Of a stretch of 64,000 nt of DNA, positions 52,464 to 61,273 are shown piece after piece. A program made the position numbers and the translations under genes. Under the pieces are notes generated by a model. That model searched no databases. It had not been told where the DNA came from and was given only the letters and a program-made list of their open reading frames with translations. Where the stretch lies: the NCBI RefSeq assembly GCF_013394795.1, contig NZ_JABXYU010000001.1, positions 868,001-932,000 on the forward strand, read 5' to 3'. Each line of letters begins with the position of its first letter. Positions within the stretch are counted from its first letter, which is position 1. The stretch is from Leptotrichia sp. oral taxon 223 (GTDB taxonomy: Bacteria; Fusobacteriota; Fusobacteriia; Fusobacteriales; Leptotrichiaceae).

Positions 52464-53596
52464 TTGTTGCCTCCTACTCCATAAGTTCTTACAATTCCAT
52501 CCCAATCTTTTTCTTTTTTCTTTCCACCACTTTTTGTGCTAGTTTTCTTATTATTCTTTTTAGAATCTTTAGAGTTTTTTCCTTTTTCTTTTTTGTTTTT
52601 ATCATCTTTATCTTTCTTATCTTTTTTCTTAGATGATTTTTCATTTTTACCTTTTTTGCCTGTAACAATCTCAATTTCATTAGCTTTTTTAGTTTCTTCG
52701 TCATCAAATTTAGTTTTAATTTCCAATTCTGTGTACGCCTCTGTTTTAAAGTTCATCACGTGCTTGCCTTTTGTAATAAGATACTCCCCTTTAATTTCAA
52801 GCTGTTCAAAAGTCTTTTTCAAATCAAGGTTAATTTTGAATCCTTCCTGGAATCTATGGTCAAATATCGCTTTCAAAGTATAAGTTCCGTCATTTTCCTT
52901 GACATCTTGAAATCTGTTTGGATCGAACTCTAAAACACCTCTGTTTATCTTATCTCTTGGCTGAAACGTTACAACTCCGTTTGTTATAAAAAATACACTT
53001 TTTGTATCTTTTGCAAGTTCCTTGAAAATATGCTTGACATTGTTGTGTAAAGTTTTTCCGTCCTTATAATCAATATCTTTACCAAGTTCTATTGTTCCAG
53101 CCTTTAATTTATCCAGCTTTGATAAAATAAGTTTTATAATCGTGCTTGCCTTAGTTCCTTTTCCAGCCTTTAAATTAATTTTTGTGTCCTTGTATTCATC
53201 ATTATAAGTGTTGCAAATTATCTCAAATTTCTTGTCAGCATTGTTCCAGCTCCCTTTCAAACTTTCGATAATTCCTTTGTAAATAACTCCAATATCCTTG
53301 TTTTTTCCATCGTTCCAGTATCCTGCTTCAATAACTACTTCCACGCCTTTTTTTAGTTTCTTAATCATTTCATCTGTTAGGTTGTAGATAACTATTTTGG
53401 CAATATTCGTACTCTCGGTAATATCAAACTCTGTTTCTATCTCGAAGTCAGGCGATGAATCGATACCATTTTCAATCTGAAACCTTTCAAACTCAATTTC
53501 TTCTATTTCACTTCCGTTTTTCACTTTAAAAGTTACTTTTGCGTATCTATCCCATAAAATATAATAATTATTGTTATTTTGTGTATTTTCAGCCAT
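52460..53596 (-). CDS. baseplate hub protein with lysine-rich tail
   Basis: A 378-residue protein. The core (about 15-300) is beta-rich with FEIETEFDITESTNIAKIVI, EVVIEAGYWNDG, GVIYKGIIESLKG, FHL-type strands and KINLDLKKTFEQLEIKGEYL, in keeping with hub proteins of the XkdQ/gpD (gp44-like) group. The last 80 residues contain a very lysine-rich low-complexity stretch (KKDKKDKDDKNKKEKGKNSK, about 320-365), unusual for a baseplate protein, ending WDGIVRTYGVGGNK. It shares a 4-nt overlap with the spike gene. Identity as hub rests on gene order and strand pattern. Confidence 0.72.
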   Translation of the reverse strand: MAENTQNNNNYYILWDRYAKVTFKVKNGSEIEEIEFERFQIENGIDSSPDFEIETEFDITESTNIAKIVIYNLTDEMIKKLKKGVEVVIEAGYWNDGKNKDIGVIYKGIIESLKGSWNNADKKFEIICNTYNDEYKDTKINLKAGKGTKASTIIKLILSKLDKLKAGTIELGKDIDYKDGKTLHNNVKHIFKELAKDTKSVFFITNGVVTFQPRDKINRGVLEFDPNRFQDVKENDGTYTLKAIFDHRFQEGFKINLDLKKTFEQLEIKGEYLITKGKHVMNFKTEAYTELEIKTKFDDEETKKANEIEIVTGKKGKNEKSSKKKDKKDKDDKNKKEKGKNSKDSKKNNKKTSTKSGGKKKEKDWDGIVRTYGVGGNK

Positions 53597-53931
53597 TAAA
53601 CCACCACCATAATATCTTGCAACACTCCAGCCGTTTCCGTTGTAAACTCAACATCAAAGCCATTTAAATTGATTGGTAAGGCTATCATCTTAACATTTGG
53701 AAATTCCTTATATCTTCTCCTGCATATCAAAAACAAATCTTCATAAGTATTAATTCTCTGTCCAATATGCAAATCCTCGTTATCGCTCTTTATATCCAAA
53801 TACCAAAGCTCCCTGATGTTATAAATATCCAACGTTGCTACAAGCGTCTTTTCCCCATCATCAAGCAATATTTTATAACTGCTTTTGCCATTTTCTTTGT
53901 ACGTAATATCAAAGCTATATAATTTTTTCAT
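53596..53931 (-). CDS. baseplate plug-type protein (DUF6983-like)
   Basis: A 111-residue beta-rich protein: KLYSFDITYKENGKSSYKIL, ATLDIYNIRELWYLDIKSDN, GQRINTYEDLFLICRRRY, then IALPINLNGFDVEFTTETAG. The pattern of a small beta-barrel with 'LWYLDI...G..I' matches phage baseplate plug-family proteins (DUF6983). It overlaps the next gene by 1 nt and the upstream gene by 4 nt, so all are translated together. It should seal or stabilise the hub. Confidence 0.65.
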   Translation of the reverse strand: MKKLYSFDITYKENGKSSYKILLDDGEKTLVATLDIYNIRELWYLDIKSDNEDLHIGQRINTYEDLFLICRRRYKEFPNVKMIALPINLNGFDVEFTTETAGVLQDIMVVV

Positions 53932-54521
53932 TCTATAACATCTCCCGCTCTAGGATCAATTTCAAATTCATTTTGCATTGATTCATTCAAATTGACTTCC
54001 GTAACTTCCTTGTTCTGTGTACTTGTTTCAGGAACGTATGCTTCCGTTGTTGTTTTTCCGTCAGCTGTAGTAAATTTAAGCAAATTTATTTCTTTCAGAT
54101 TTATTGAAACCTTAATGTTTGTATAACTTTCGTAATTTTCTGAATAACTTACACTTGTGATTGCGAGCGGTGCGTAAATCTTGTCGAATTTAGTATACAT
54201 AAACATCGTATAATTTCTTTTCCTTGATTCCTTTACTAATTTTTCAAGTTCATCTTTCCATTCTTTGCCATGCAAAATAACTTCAATTTTCAAAGTATAT
54301 GGATTTATAAACATATTTTCATTGAAATTATCCTTTAAATAAGATTTATACCCTGTTATCTCATTATCTTGGCTATAATCAGTTGAAAGAACTAAAAGGG
54401 GTATAGTGCCTAAAAATCCATTAGGCTTAATACCAAAATATTTCAAATACAGTTTTTCAAGTTTATCTTTCTGAACTTCAAATTCAGCAAACTTTGTCTT
54501 CAAAAAATCTAATACTTGCAT
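53928..54521 (-). CDS. tail protein between tape measure and hub (DUF6046/Dit-like)
   Basis: A 197-residue protein with a helical N-terminus (LDFLKTKFAEFEVQKDKLEK) and a beta-rich middle (LGTIPLLVLSTDYSQDNEIT, YTLKIEVILHGKEWKDELEK, TMFMYTKFDKIYAPLAITSV SYSE, NIKVSINLKEINLL). A loop-rich C-terminus follows. This resembles distal-tail/DUF6046-type proteins located directly after the tape measure in contractile phages. It overlaps the plug gene by 4 nt. Confidence 0.62.
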   Translation of the reverse strand: MQVLDFLKTKFAEFEVQKDKLEKLYLKYFGIKPNGFLGTIPLLVLSTDYSQDNEITGYKSYLKDNFNENMFINPYTLKIEVILHGKEWKDELEKLVKESRKRNYTMFMYTKFDKIYAPLAITSVSYSENYESYTNIKVSINLKEINLLKFTTADGKTTTEAYVPETSTQNKEVTEVNLNESMQNEFEIDPRAGDVIE

Positions 54522-54532
54522 CCTATCCCCCT

Positions 54533-57500
54533 TTACACTATCCCTAATTTTTCAAGTTCACGTTTCAATTCCTGCAATGTTTCATCGGTTCCATTAACAT
54601 TGAATACAAAATGATTATTATTTGTAACGACTGTTCCTGTTTCTTTTGCACCGCCACGTGTATTTTTCTTGATGGATTTTAAATTGTTCAACATATCAAG
54701 AGTTGTAGTGTTTCTTGCAACCATACTTCCATTTGGCAACCAAATAGCTTCATCTCCGTGTTCATCAATAGTGGTCATTCCACCACCGCCTTGAGCCTGG
54801 AAGTTGTTAGTTCCAACCGCTTTGTGTTGCCCTGTTACAACACCTTTAACTCCGTTTACAAATTGTGCTCCGCCAGCTTTGATTCCGCCCCAATCTAATC
54901 TTCCTGCTGATTGAAAAGCGTTTATTAATCCGTGTACCGCAGAAATTGCTGCTTGAATCCTACTTATTATTGCAGATATAGCTGATGACACAGCTGATTT
55001 GATTGCGTTCCAAGCAGCATTTATTATATTTCTTGCCGTTTGATTATGAGTATATAAACTTACTAATGCTCCGATAAACATTCCAAATGGTCCACCAACT
55101 ATCATTCCAATAACAGCTGGAATTACTACACCTATAGCATTCCAAGCAGCTGTTACAATTGCACGAAATGTTGAATTTGTGTTATAAAGATTTACTATCC
55201 CATTAACAAGAATTGATACAACATTAACAATTGCCATTACAATACCGCTAATTATCGCTCCAACTAATTGAAATACCGAGGCTATAAAATTCCAAACGGT
55301 AGTCACGAATTGCCTAAATGTCTCATTTTGTGTCCATAATTGCAATAAGCCTCCGATTATTGCTCCGACAACCCCTCCAAAAATAAAACCTACTATAGCC
55401 CAACATTGACTGATTGTGTTCCAAATAGACATCATCGCATTTCTAAAACCTTCATTTGTATCCCAAAAATATTTAACGACTGCCACTACTGCTATTATCG
55501 CTGCAATTATAGCTGCCGCAATTAAAACATACGGATTCAACGCTGCCACTGCATTAAACGCAGATTGTGCTGTAACCAATGCCCACAAAATTCCAACTCC
55601 TGCAGCTAAAACTAAAAATACTGTTCCAAATAATCTTATTTTTTCTTTGTTTTCTTCTACCCATCTTCTCATTTCTTGAAGCTTTATAGTTAAGTCAAAA
55701 ATATTTTTTTGAAAATCTTTTAATTTCCTTGCAACTTCTTCGGCAGTCATTCCCATAAATTTAGTTTTATCCGCTGCATCCTGTTGTCTTGTATTAAATC
55801 CAAATAAAGCACCTAGAATTGACATTATTACATCACCTAAAGCACTTAGGGCATAAGTTAAATTTAATAGCACACCTTCCCACTCTTTACTGACTGCTTC
55901 ATTTTCCTGCAAATAATCCTGCCATTGCTTAAACAGATTAAATATCACAACTAATCCAACTGCCAGCAATCCATATAGAACTAATTTAAATAAACTTACT
56001 TTCGCAATTGCTTCTTTTATTCCAGTTATAAACGGTCCAATGCTCGCTTTCAGCTTCTGAAAAACTAATTCTCCAACAACCAAAGCTCCTAAAACAGAAA
56101 CTAATTGTAATAACCAAGGAGCTTTTTCAGCAACTTGTCCTATCGCCTCAGCAATTCCCATAAATAGTCCTGCAACTGGGACTAATAAAGGCTCTAATGA
56201 ATCAAATACCGACGCAAACGTACTTGACATTGTTCCCATTAAAGTTTCAACTGCTCCAGCACTTCCTTGCATCATAAACTTGCTTAATTTTTCAGCCGCT
56301 CCACTACTATTTTTTATTTCGTTTTGAAGTTTTTTTAAGTCTTCGATGCTTCCATTTAATAAAGTGTTTACTGCTCTTCCACCTTGTACTCCAAAAATAG
56401 ATTTTAAAACTCCAGCTTTGTCAGCGTTTCCCATTTTGTCAGTTACACCTTTTAGCCTTTCCAGAATAGAAGTCATATCCTGTAAATTTCCTTTTTCATC
56501 AGTAACTTTACCAATTAAACCTTCCAGTTTTCCACGCTTTTTAAAATCTTTCATACTTTCAAACATTTGATTCAATCCTGTTCCAGCTGTAGAACCCAAC
56601 AACCCGTTATCATTCATTTTACCAAGCATTGCATAAACTGTTTCCATTGGGACTCCTAATGCTTTTCCAGAAGCCCCAACATATTTAAACCCTTCGGCAA
56701 GTCTTGGCAAATCTGCGGCAGTATTTTTAGATGTAACAGCTATCATGTCAGTTACTTTCTGTGCCTCTTTTGCGGATAATTGATAAGAATTCATGTGCAT
56801 TTTTACCATTTCGAGTGCTGGCGTGATGTCTGAATTAAATGCTTGTGCCAAATTTGAAGCAGCGGGGATAATTTCTTTCATTTCATCTTTTTTTATCCCT
56901 AAAGTTGCCCCTGCATTTATAGCTTGTGCAACATCCAGATTATTAAATTTGGTTGCTCCACCAACTTGCTTTGCAAGTTTTCTGTACTCTTTTAAGTCAG
57001 TTCCATACCCACCTGTTTTGGCAGAAGCCCCACGTAACTCATAATCAGTCTGTCCATATTCCTGTAACGCTTCCATTCCAGCCTGTGTAATAAAACTCCC
57101 AGCCTTATACAATGCTCCATCACGAACTTTATTCAAAAGCCCTTTAACTCTTTTCATTGCATTGTCAGCACCTTTTGCAACATTTTTTAAAGGATCTTTG
57201 ACTGATTTTCCGACAGCTTCCTTTGCCTTGTTCAATTCATCCATTTTCTTTTTAGCCGCCTGTGTATCTTTTTTGACGTTATCCAGTCCACTTTTTATAT
57301 TTTTACCTGTTCCAAGAGACTTCATCATTTCTTGTGCCATTTTAAGTTGTGATTTTAATTGATTCCCTTGAGATTGTAAATGTTTCTGCATGTGCTGAAT
57401 CTGTTTGTTAAAATTATTTAAAGTAACTTTATCTAATGCTTTGGCTAACCTTTCGGCTTCTTTTCGCATAGATTCTATCCAACGTTTTGCATTCTTGTCT

Positions 57501-57547
57501 TTTATGACAAACTCTAACTCGTATGTAACTCCTACTCCGCTAGCCAT
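54533..57547 (-). CDS. tail tape measure protein (TP901 core)
   Basis: A 1004-residue protein that sets tail length. The N-terminal coiled coil (about 10-110) is followed by the TP901 core, with AAKTGGYGTDLKEYRKLAKQ, AINAGATLGIKKDEMKEIIP, LAEGFKYVGASGKALGVPME and TVYAMLGKMNDNGLLGSTAG. Two strongly hydrophobic areas (about 450-545 and 640-830) hold several spans with repeated W-N-x-I phrases (SIWNTISQCW, TVWNFIASVF, AAWNAIGVVI, AAWNAIKSAV). The C-terminus returns to a soluble domain (QAQGGGGMTTIDEHGDEAIW). About 1 kb of codons per 100 nm is not calibrated here, so tail length is not estimated. Confidence 0.93.
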   Translation of the reverse strand: MASGVGVTYELEFVIKDKNAKRWIESMRKEAERLAKALDKVTLNNFNKQIQHMQKHLQSQGNQLKSQLKMAQEMMKSLGTGKNIKSGLDNVKKDTQAAKKKMDELNKAKEAVGKSVKDPLKNVAKGADNAMKRVKGLLNKVRDGALYKAGSFITQAGMEALQEYGQTDYELRGASAKTGGYGTDLKEYRKLAKQVGGATKFNNLDVAQAINAGATLGIKKDEMKEIIPAASNLAQAFNSDITPALEMVKMHMNSYQLSAKEAQKVTDMIAVTSKNTAADLPRLAEGFKYVGASGKALGVPMETVYAMLGKMNDNGLLGSTAGTGLNQMFESMKDFKKRGKLEGLIGKVTDEKGNLQDMTSILERLKGVTDKMGNADKAGVLKSIFGVQGGRAVNTLLNGSIEDLKKLQNEIKNSSGAAEKLSKFMMQGSAGAVETLMGTMSSTFASVFDSLEPLLVPVAGLFMGIAEAIGQVAEKAPWLLQLVSVLGALVVGELVFQKLKASIGPFITGIKEAIAKVSLFKLVLYGLLAVGLVVIFNLFKQWQDYLQENEAVSKEWEGVLLNLTYALSALGDVIMSILGALFGFNTRQQDAADKTKFMGMTAEEVARKLKDFQKNIFDLTIKLQEMRRWVEENKEKIRLFGTVFLVLAAGVGILWALVTAQSAFNAVAALNPYVLIAAAIIAAIIAVVAVVKYFWDTNEGFRNAMMSIWNTISQCWAIVGFIFGGVVGAIIGGLLQLWTQNETFRQFVTTVWNFIASVFQLVGAIISGIVMAIVNVVSILVNGIVNLYNTNSTFRAIVTAAWNAIGVVIPAVIGMIVGGPFGMFIGALVSLYTHNQTARNIINAAWNAIKSAVSSAISAIISRIQAAISAVHGLINAFQSAGRLDWGGIKAGGAQFVNGVKGVVTGQHKAVGTNNFQAQGGGGMTTIDEHGDEAIWLPNGSMVARNTTTLDMLNNLKSIKKNTRGGAKETGTVVTNNNHFVFNVNGTDETLQELKRELEKLGIV

Positions 57548-57548
57548 T

Positions 57549-57829
57549 TTATCTTCCTTTCCTCATTTTCTTCTGTTCTCGCTCTTTTATTTTCTGTATT
57601 TCCGTATCGTAGAAACACATTTTTAAAAATGTTTCAAATTCCTTTTCAGGAATATCATTTTTGTTATATCTTTCTAAAAATTCAAATGAATTAAAACTTT
57701 TAAAGTTATCATTTAATTCAAGCTGAAATGCCAAGTTTTCGATTTCTGTTATATTTCTTAGCATTTCATCTTTGTTAATATACAACTTACCTTCGTAAAA
57801 AAAAGCTGGACTTTTATTTAAAGAAGGGA
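57549..57829 (-). CDS. tail assembly chaperone, downstream part reached by +1 frameshift
   Basis: As a stand-alone gene the first start codon is a TTG at 57785, giving 78 residues (MYINKDEMLRNITEIENLAF). The frame is open further upstream to 57829, encoding SLNKSPAFFYEGKLYINKDE, and overlaps the end of the preceding chaperone gene. No ribosome-binding site is seen for the TTG. This fits the second half of a G/GT-type pair, made only as an extension of the first by +1 slippage at CCC-T (about 57820-57826). The C-terminal KIKEREQKKMRKGR is basic. Confidence 0.65.
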
Positions 57830-58329
57830 TTTCTTACCACTTCCGATAGGAAAGCAGCTAATTCTGCAATTTCACTCGAAGGAAAATCTTCAATTTCAAA
57901 TTTTGGAAGTAATTCATCATTATAAAAATCGTTGACTACATCAGCAAATAAAAATACTCCTTTACCAGTTCCTGGATCAAGTTCCATTTTAGAATATTTC
58001 GATGCTTTTTTTGTTGTCGGATATTTACAAATCACTTCTTGGGTTTTCCTGTCCCAGTTAATCAAAGTATAACTAAATAATTGGTTAGGTCTTAATCCGC
58101 CTTGCTGTTTAAGTCTATTTCTTTCAGCTTCATTTTTTCTTTCTTTTATTTCCTCCACCGTTTCTTCTGTTGTGATAGCTTCAACCGCTTTCATTTCATT
58201 CTTAACTTCTTTATTTTGAACTGTTATATTCTCATTTTCTTGTGCGATAGGCGGCAACCCAGCCATTTCCCTTGACATATTAATCGCCTCTAGCTCTTCT
58301 TCTGTATATTTTCTTTTTTCTAAATTCAT
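57814..58329 (-). CDS. tail assembly chaperone (G-like)
   Basis: A 171-residue protein from the ATG at 58329. The N-terminus is a charged coil (NLEKRKYTEEELEAINMSRE, EEIKERKNEAERNRLKQQGG), followed by a compact domain with FSYTLINWDRKTQEVICKYP, DPGTGKGVFLFADVVNDFYN and SSEIAELAAFLSEVVRNPFF K. Located between the tube and tape measure genes, as expected for the chaperone that coats the tape measure during assembly. It ends in a frame that overlaps the next one; see the frameshift entry. Confidence 0.75.
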   Translation of the reverse strand: MNLEKRKYTEEELEAINMSREMAGLPPIAQENENITVQNKEVKNEMKAVEAITTEETVEEIKERKNEAERNRLKQQGGLRPNQLFSYTLINWDRKTQEVICKYPTTKKASKYSKMELDPGTGKGVFLFADVVNDFYNDELLPKFEIEDFPSSEIAELAAFLSEVVRNPFFK

Positions 58330-58405
58330 TTTATTTTCTCCTTGTCTTTTGATATATCAATTTAATAACTGTGATAGTTTTTTACCACAGTTATTTTTGT
58401 TTTAA

Positions 58406-58837
58406 TTATCCTACAAATTCTCTACTCTCTGCCTCAAATTCCCAAGCTCTGGCTTCAGTACCGCTCTCATTTGCATACTTCAATCCAGCCTTTTTCTTGA
58501 ATGAAACACTGTTATAAATGTAAGTTTCGTTTGTATTTGTGTCACTAATTACCATAAACATCGGAAACAACCCTTTATTCGCTTTCCAAAGTTTGTGCAG
58601 TCTTTCCATTGTTTTGTGTTCATCACTTCCATAAAGCAAACTCAACGTAATAGAGACGCTTTCGTCTACTGATACATTTACTACTTTCTGCCCACAGCTC
58701 GCAATCGTAGAGCTTGAACTTTCTGTATTCGGATCATCTTCAAAACCATCTTCGTGTCTGCAAGTAATCGCATAAGGAATTCCTGCTGCAGTTAGTATGA
58801 TTTTGACATTATCTACATTGTATTGTTTCGTTGCCAT
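58406..58837 (-). CDS. tail tube protein
   Basis: A 143-residue protein matching the small tail-tube class: MATKQYNVDNVKIILTAAGI, HEDGFEDDPNTESSSSTIAS CGQ, VDESVSITLSLLYGSDEHKT, and a C-terminal AWEFEAESREFVG. The alternation of strands, an acidic loop and one helix (MERLHKLWKAN) fits the tube fold of Myo-type phages. It follows the sheath gene by 15 nt, a conserved order, and should line the inside of the contracting sheath. Confidence 0.85.
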   Translation of the reverse strand: MATKQYNVDNVKIILTAAGIPYAITCRHEDGFEDDPNTESSSSTIASCGQKVVNVSVDESVSITLSLLYGSDEHKTMERLHKLWKANKGLFPMFMVISDTNTNETYIYNSVSFKKKAGLKYANESGTEARAWEFEAESREFVG

Positions 58838-58851
58838 ATTTCTTTACCTCC

Positions 58852-60000
58852 TTATTTATTAAAAATAATTTCTCCATCTGTTGTAACGGCTCCAGTCAAA
58901 TTCACTTTTCTGGCACCATTTAAATAAGTGACTCTTAAATCGAAATCAAATTTTCCTTCTATAAGTGATTCTTGGGTAAAATCGCTCACTGTTAAATGTC
59001 CCAAACTAATCTCTAGTTCGTTGCCGTTTTTATCCTTTTGCGTTATCGTTCCAAAATAGCTTCCAGCACTATCTACCATGAACATTCCAGCACTAGCACC
59101 TTGTCTGCAACGTTCCTTAATGATTGAGTAAACCATCATTTTCCCTGTATCGTTTCCTGGTATTTTGTCTTTTCTCACTTGGAAAATTGTCAAATCTTTC
59201 TTTAATCCGTCTCTTAACCAAATTTCGATTAATTTCAATTCAATGAATTTTTTATTATCTGAATTAATCCCGTTCACAATATGATAATATCCTCTTGTTG
59301 GTTTAGATAAATAATTCAATCCAGCGTCCCAAAATGCCTTTTGTTCCGTCTTTGTGAAATTCTCTTGCACAAATCCATTAATCTGTGTAGAATGCACAAT
59401 ATAACTCCCTAAACCCTTGTAACCTATCGTTCCACCAGCTAATGCCCCAGTAAGCCAGTTTCCTTTTGCCAAGTTCTTAGCCCCTTCAATAACAAACGCT
59501 ACATTATCAATATTATTATCCGTCTGTAGTGCTACGGCTTTGGCTGAATTTCCTAATTTTTCATAATTTACAGCTATAAAGAACTGTTTATCCTTATCAG
59601 TTTTTGCATAAGTTATAATGCTGTCTATATAATTTTTCTCTGCAACTATATCCATATTAGTAATCCAGTTAGTAACCTCGAAAGCATCCTCATGATCCAC
59701 GTAAGTTTTCATAAGTTCTGTAAATGTAGTTGCCGTGTTATTTCCATACACTACAACGTTTAATGGAGTGTATGATTGTGAATAAGCACTTGCGATTAAC
59801 TTATAAAAAATATGATTTTCATCTAGTCCACTCACATTCAGCTCCAATAAATCCTGTGGCTCTGTAATATAAGTTGGCGATATTGCGAAGTCTTTTGTAA
59901 AAAACATTAAACTTCTGACATCGGCATAAAATGCTCTGTTATTTTCTGACTTAATTTGTACATTATTCAAAGTATTTAAATCATTTCTCTGTATTGCCAT
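58852..60000 (-). CDS. tail sheath protein (DUF3383-like)
   Basis: A 382-residue protein. The N-terminal part has NVQIKSENNRAFYADVRSLM and LNVVVYGNNTATTFTELMKT; the middle has QFFIAVNYEKLGNSAKAVAL and GNWLTGALAGGTIGYKGLGS; then RGYYHIVNGINSDNKKFIEL KLIEIWLRDGL, and a C-terminal beta-rich domain, VSDFTQESLIEGKFDFDLRV. This layout is that of the DUF3383 sheath proteins of contractile phages. The sheath shortens to drive the tube through the envelope. Its ATG overlaps the stop of a short upstream frame. Confidence 0.85.
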   Translation of the reverse strand: MAIQRNDLNTLNNVQIKSENNRAFYADVRSLMFFTKDFAISPTYITEPQDLLELNVSGLDENHIFYKLIASAYSQSYTPLNVVVYGNNTATTFTELMKTYVDHEDAFEVTNWITNMDIVAEKNYIDSIITYAKTDKDKQFFIAVNYEKLGNSAKAVALQTDNNIDNVAFVIEGAKNLAKGNWLTGALAGGTIGYKGLGSYIVHSTQINGFVQENFTKTEQKAFWDAGLNYLSKPTRGYYHIVNGINSDNKKFIELKLIEIWLRDGLKKDLTIFQVRKDKIPGNDTGKMMVYSIIKERCRQGASAGMFMVDSAGSYFGTITQKDKNGNELEISLGHLTVSDFTQESLIEGKFDFDLRVTYLNGARKVNLTGAVTTDGEIIFNK

Positions 60001-60148
60001 TATTCCTCCTTAATTTTTTTGTATAAACTTATTTGTCTTAACAATTCCTTTTTTATCTTTAATCTATTATTCGTATTTATTTTATACTGTGCGTCAATGT
60101 TTTTTTTGTTTGCTCCTTTGCGCCTGTAAATCTTAGAAAGTGAATTTT
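60000..60148 (-). CDS. possible 48-codon gene without a normal start
   Basis: A frame from about 60148 to the TAA at 60000-60002 encodes NFIKNSLSKIYRRKGANKKN, IDAQYKINTNNRLKIKKELL and RQISLYKKIKEE. It has no ATG, GTG or TTG, but its stop overlaps the sheath ATG (TAATG), a common sign of translational coupling, and the first codons overlap the end of the DUF4406 gene. It is basic and helical. Either an unusual start (ATT) or a frameshift from the upstream gene could make it; it may also be noncoding. Confidence 0.3.
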
Positions 60149-60445
60149 TTATAAAATTTTTACCGCCAATCCATACTTAACAGCACATTCATATTCAATT
60201 TTACACCCTCTAGCATATTCATAGCCTTGTGCAAAAACTACTATATCTGCATTGCACATTAATTCCAGCGACTTTGCTAAATATCGTAAAGAAATATTTC
60301 TTTTATTTGCTATTACCGGAAAAACTGAGTCTATAATCTCTATTTCCCCATATTCTTCTTTCAAACGGCTAACTATCTCTTCTCTTTCCTGCTCTATGTT
60401 AGCGTGGCTCTTATTTCTCATTGGTTGGCTTATAAATATTTTCAT
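60149..60445 (-). CDS. DUF4406 (nucleoside 2-deoxyribosyltransferase-like) protein
   Basis: A 98-residue Rossmann-like protein: MKIFISQPMRNKSHANIEQE, then SLRYLAKSLELMCNADIVVF AQ and YEYARGCKIEYECAVKYGLA. This is the DUF4406 pattern (ISQPM...ADxVVF...GC..E), related to nucleoside 2-deoxyribosyltransferases. In phages it may act on nucleotide pools; the activity is not proven. Inserted among head-tail genes, it overlaps the next upstream gene by 1 nt. Confidence 0.85.
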   Translation of the reverse strand: MKIFISQPMRNKSHANIEQEREEIVSRLKEEYGEIEIIDSVFPVIANKRNISLRYLAKSLELMCNADIVVFAQGYEYARGCKIEYECAVKYGLAVKIL

Positions 60446-60909
60446 TATTCCTCCCTAAAATCTTTATTTATATAATGCTCTGCAAAATAGCTAAATTGCA
60501 GAACTTGTTTGTAATATTTTCTGCCCATAAAATTAAAAGGCGTTTCCTGTATCTTGTATACTTTCCGTATCTTCCTTTGATGTTTTCTGTCATCAAAGTA
60601 ATCATTTGTTGCGTTTGTATTTGCCAAAAACATATAAAGCATATCAAAATCATTATGTTTCTCTCGTGATTCCAAAGTCAAAAGTGCCTGTATTTCCTCA
60701 TCATAACAATATTTATCGTTTCCAAAAGGAATAGGACTTCCCGCATCTTCAATATACAGATTATAGAAAACAAGTGGAAATTTAAGTTTTTCATACTGTT
60801 CAGCCGAAATTTCATCACGTTTTTCTTCATTGATAACTTGATTTATGCCAAACTTTTTACAAAATTCTTTAATATCATTCACGACTTCTTTTCTAATTTC
60901 GCTTGTCAT
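60445..60909 (-). CDS. head-tail completion protein (LIC_12616-like)
   Basis: A 154-residue protein with IKEFCKKFGINQVINEEKRD, KLKFPLVFYNLYIEDAGSPI, EEIQALLTLESREKHNDFDM and PFNFMGRKYYKQVLQFSYFA EHYINK. The last phrase and the order (after neck proteins, before the sheath) match the small tail-completion/tail-terminator group. It should cap the tail end that joins the head. Start overlaps the previous gene by 17 nt. Confidence 0.68.
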   Translation of the reverse strand: MTSEIRKEVVNDIKEFCKKFGINQVINEEKRDEISAEQYEKLKFPLVFYNLYIEDAGSPIPFGNDKYCYDEEIQALLTLESREKHNDFDMLYMFLANTNATNDYFDDRKHQRKIRKVYKIQETPFNFMGRKYYKQVLQFSYFAEHYINKDFREE

Positions 60910-61273
60910 CTATATTCAGCTCCATTCTTAAAAACTCTCCATAATTTTCTTCAATATTGACTATTCTATAAATCACGCCGTTGTGTTTCAGTTTCATATT
61001 TTCCGAAATTTTGAAGCCGTCTGTATCATTCAGAATATAGTATCCTTCTTTTTTATCTGATAAAAAACTTCCGTCCATACTTTGTGGAAACGATGAATTA
61101 TGTTTTGGTGTTAATACAGCCATTTTTATAGTCTTTTCTATTTTGTTTTGAATTGGATTTCCTAAATCATCAAATTCAGCTTCAGAATCTTCCAAATACA
61201 CAGTTACATCATCGGAAAACTTCCTTATAACTTTCAAAACTTTTCTAATAGCTACCTGAACTTTTCTATCCAC
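60893..61273 (-). CDS. head closure (stopper) protein
   Basis: A 126-residue beta-rich protein: VTVYLEDSEAEFDDLGNPIQ, KTIKMAVLTPKHNSSFPQSM DGSFLSDKK, EGYYILNDTDGFKISENMKL KHNGVIYRIVNIEENYGEFL. The SH3-like barrel pattern 'I...G..L...G..Y.V......G....'  is that of head-closure/head-tail joining proteins. It is placed between the gp10-like and completion genes. It starts exactly at the stop of the upstream gene (1-nt overlap). Confidence 0.7.
   Translation of the reverse strand: MDRKVQVAIRKVLKVIRKFSDDVTVYLEDSEAEFDDLGNPIQNKIEKTIKMAVLTPKHNSSFPQSMDGSFLSDKKEGYYILNDTDGFKISENMKLKHNGVIYRIVNIEENYGEFLRMELNIDDKRN

Noticed and set aside
52489-52707. Lysine-rich open frame overlapping the hub gene
   Set aside because: It is the shifted reading of the A-rich lysine tail of the hub protein and has no start signal.
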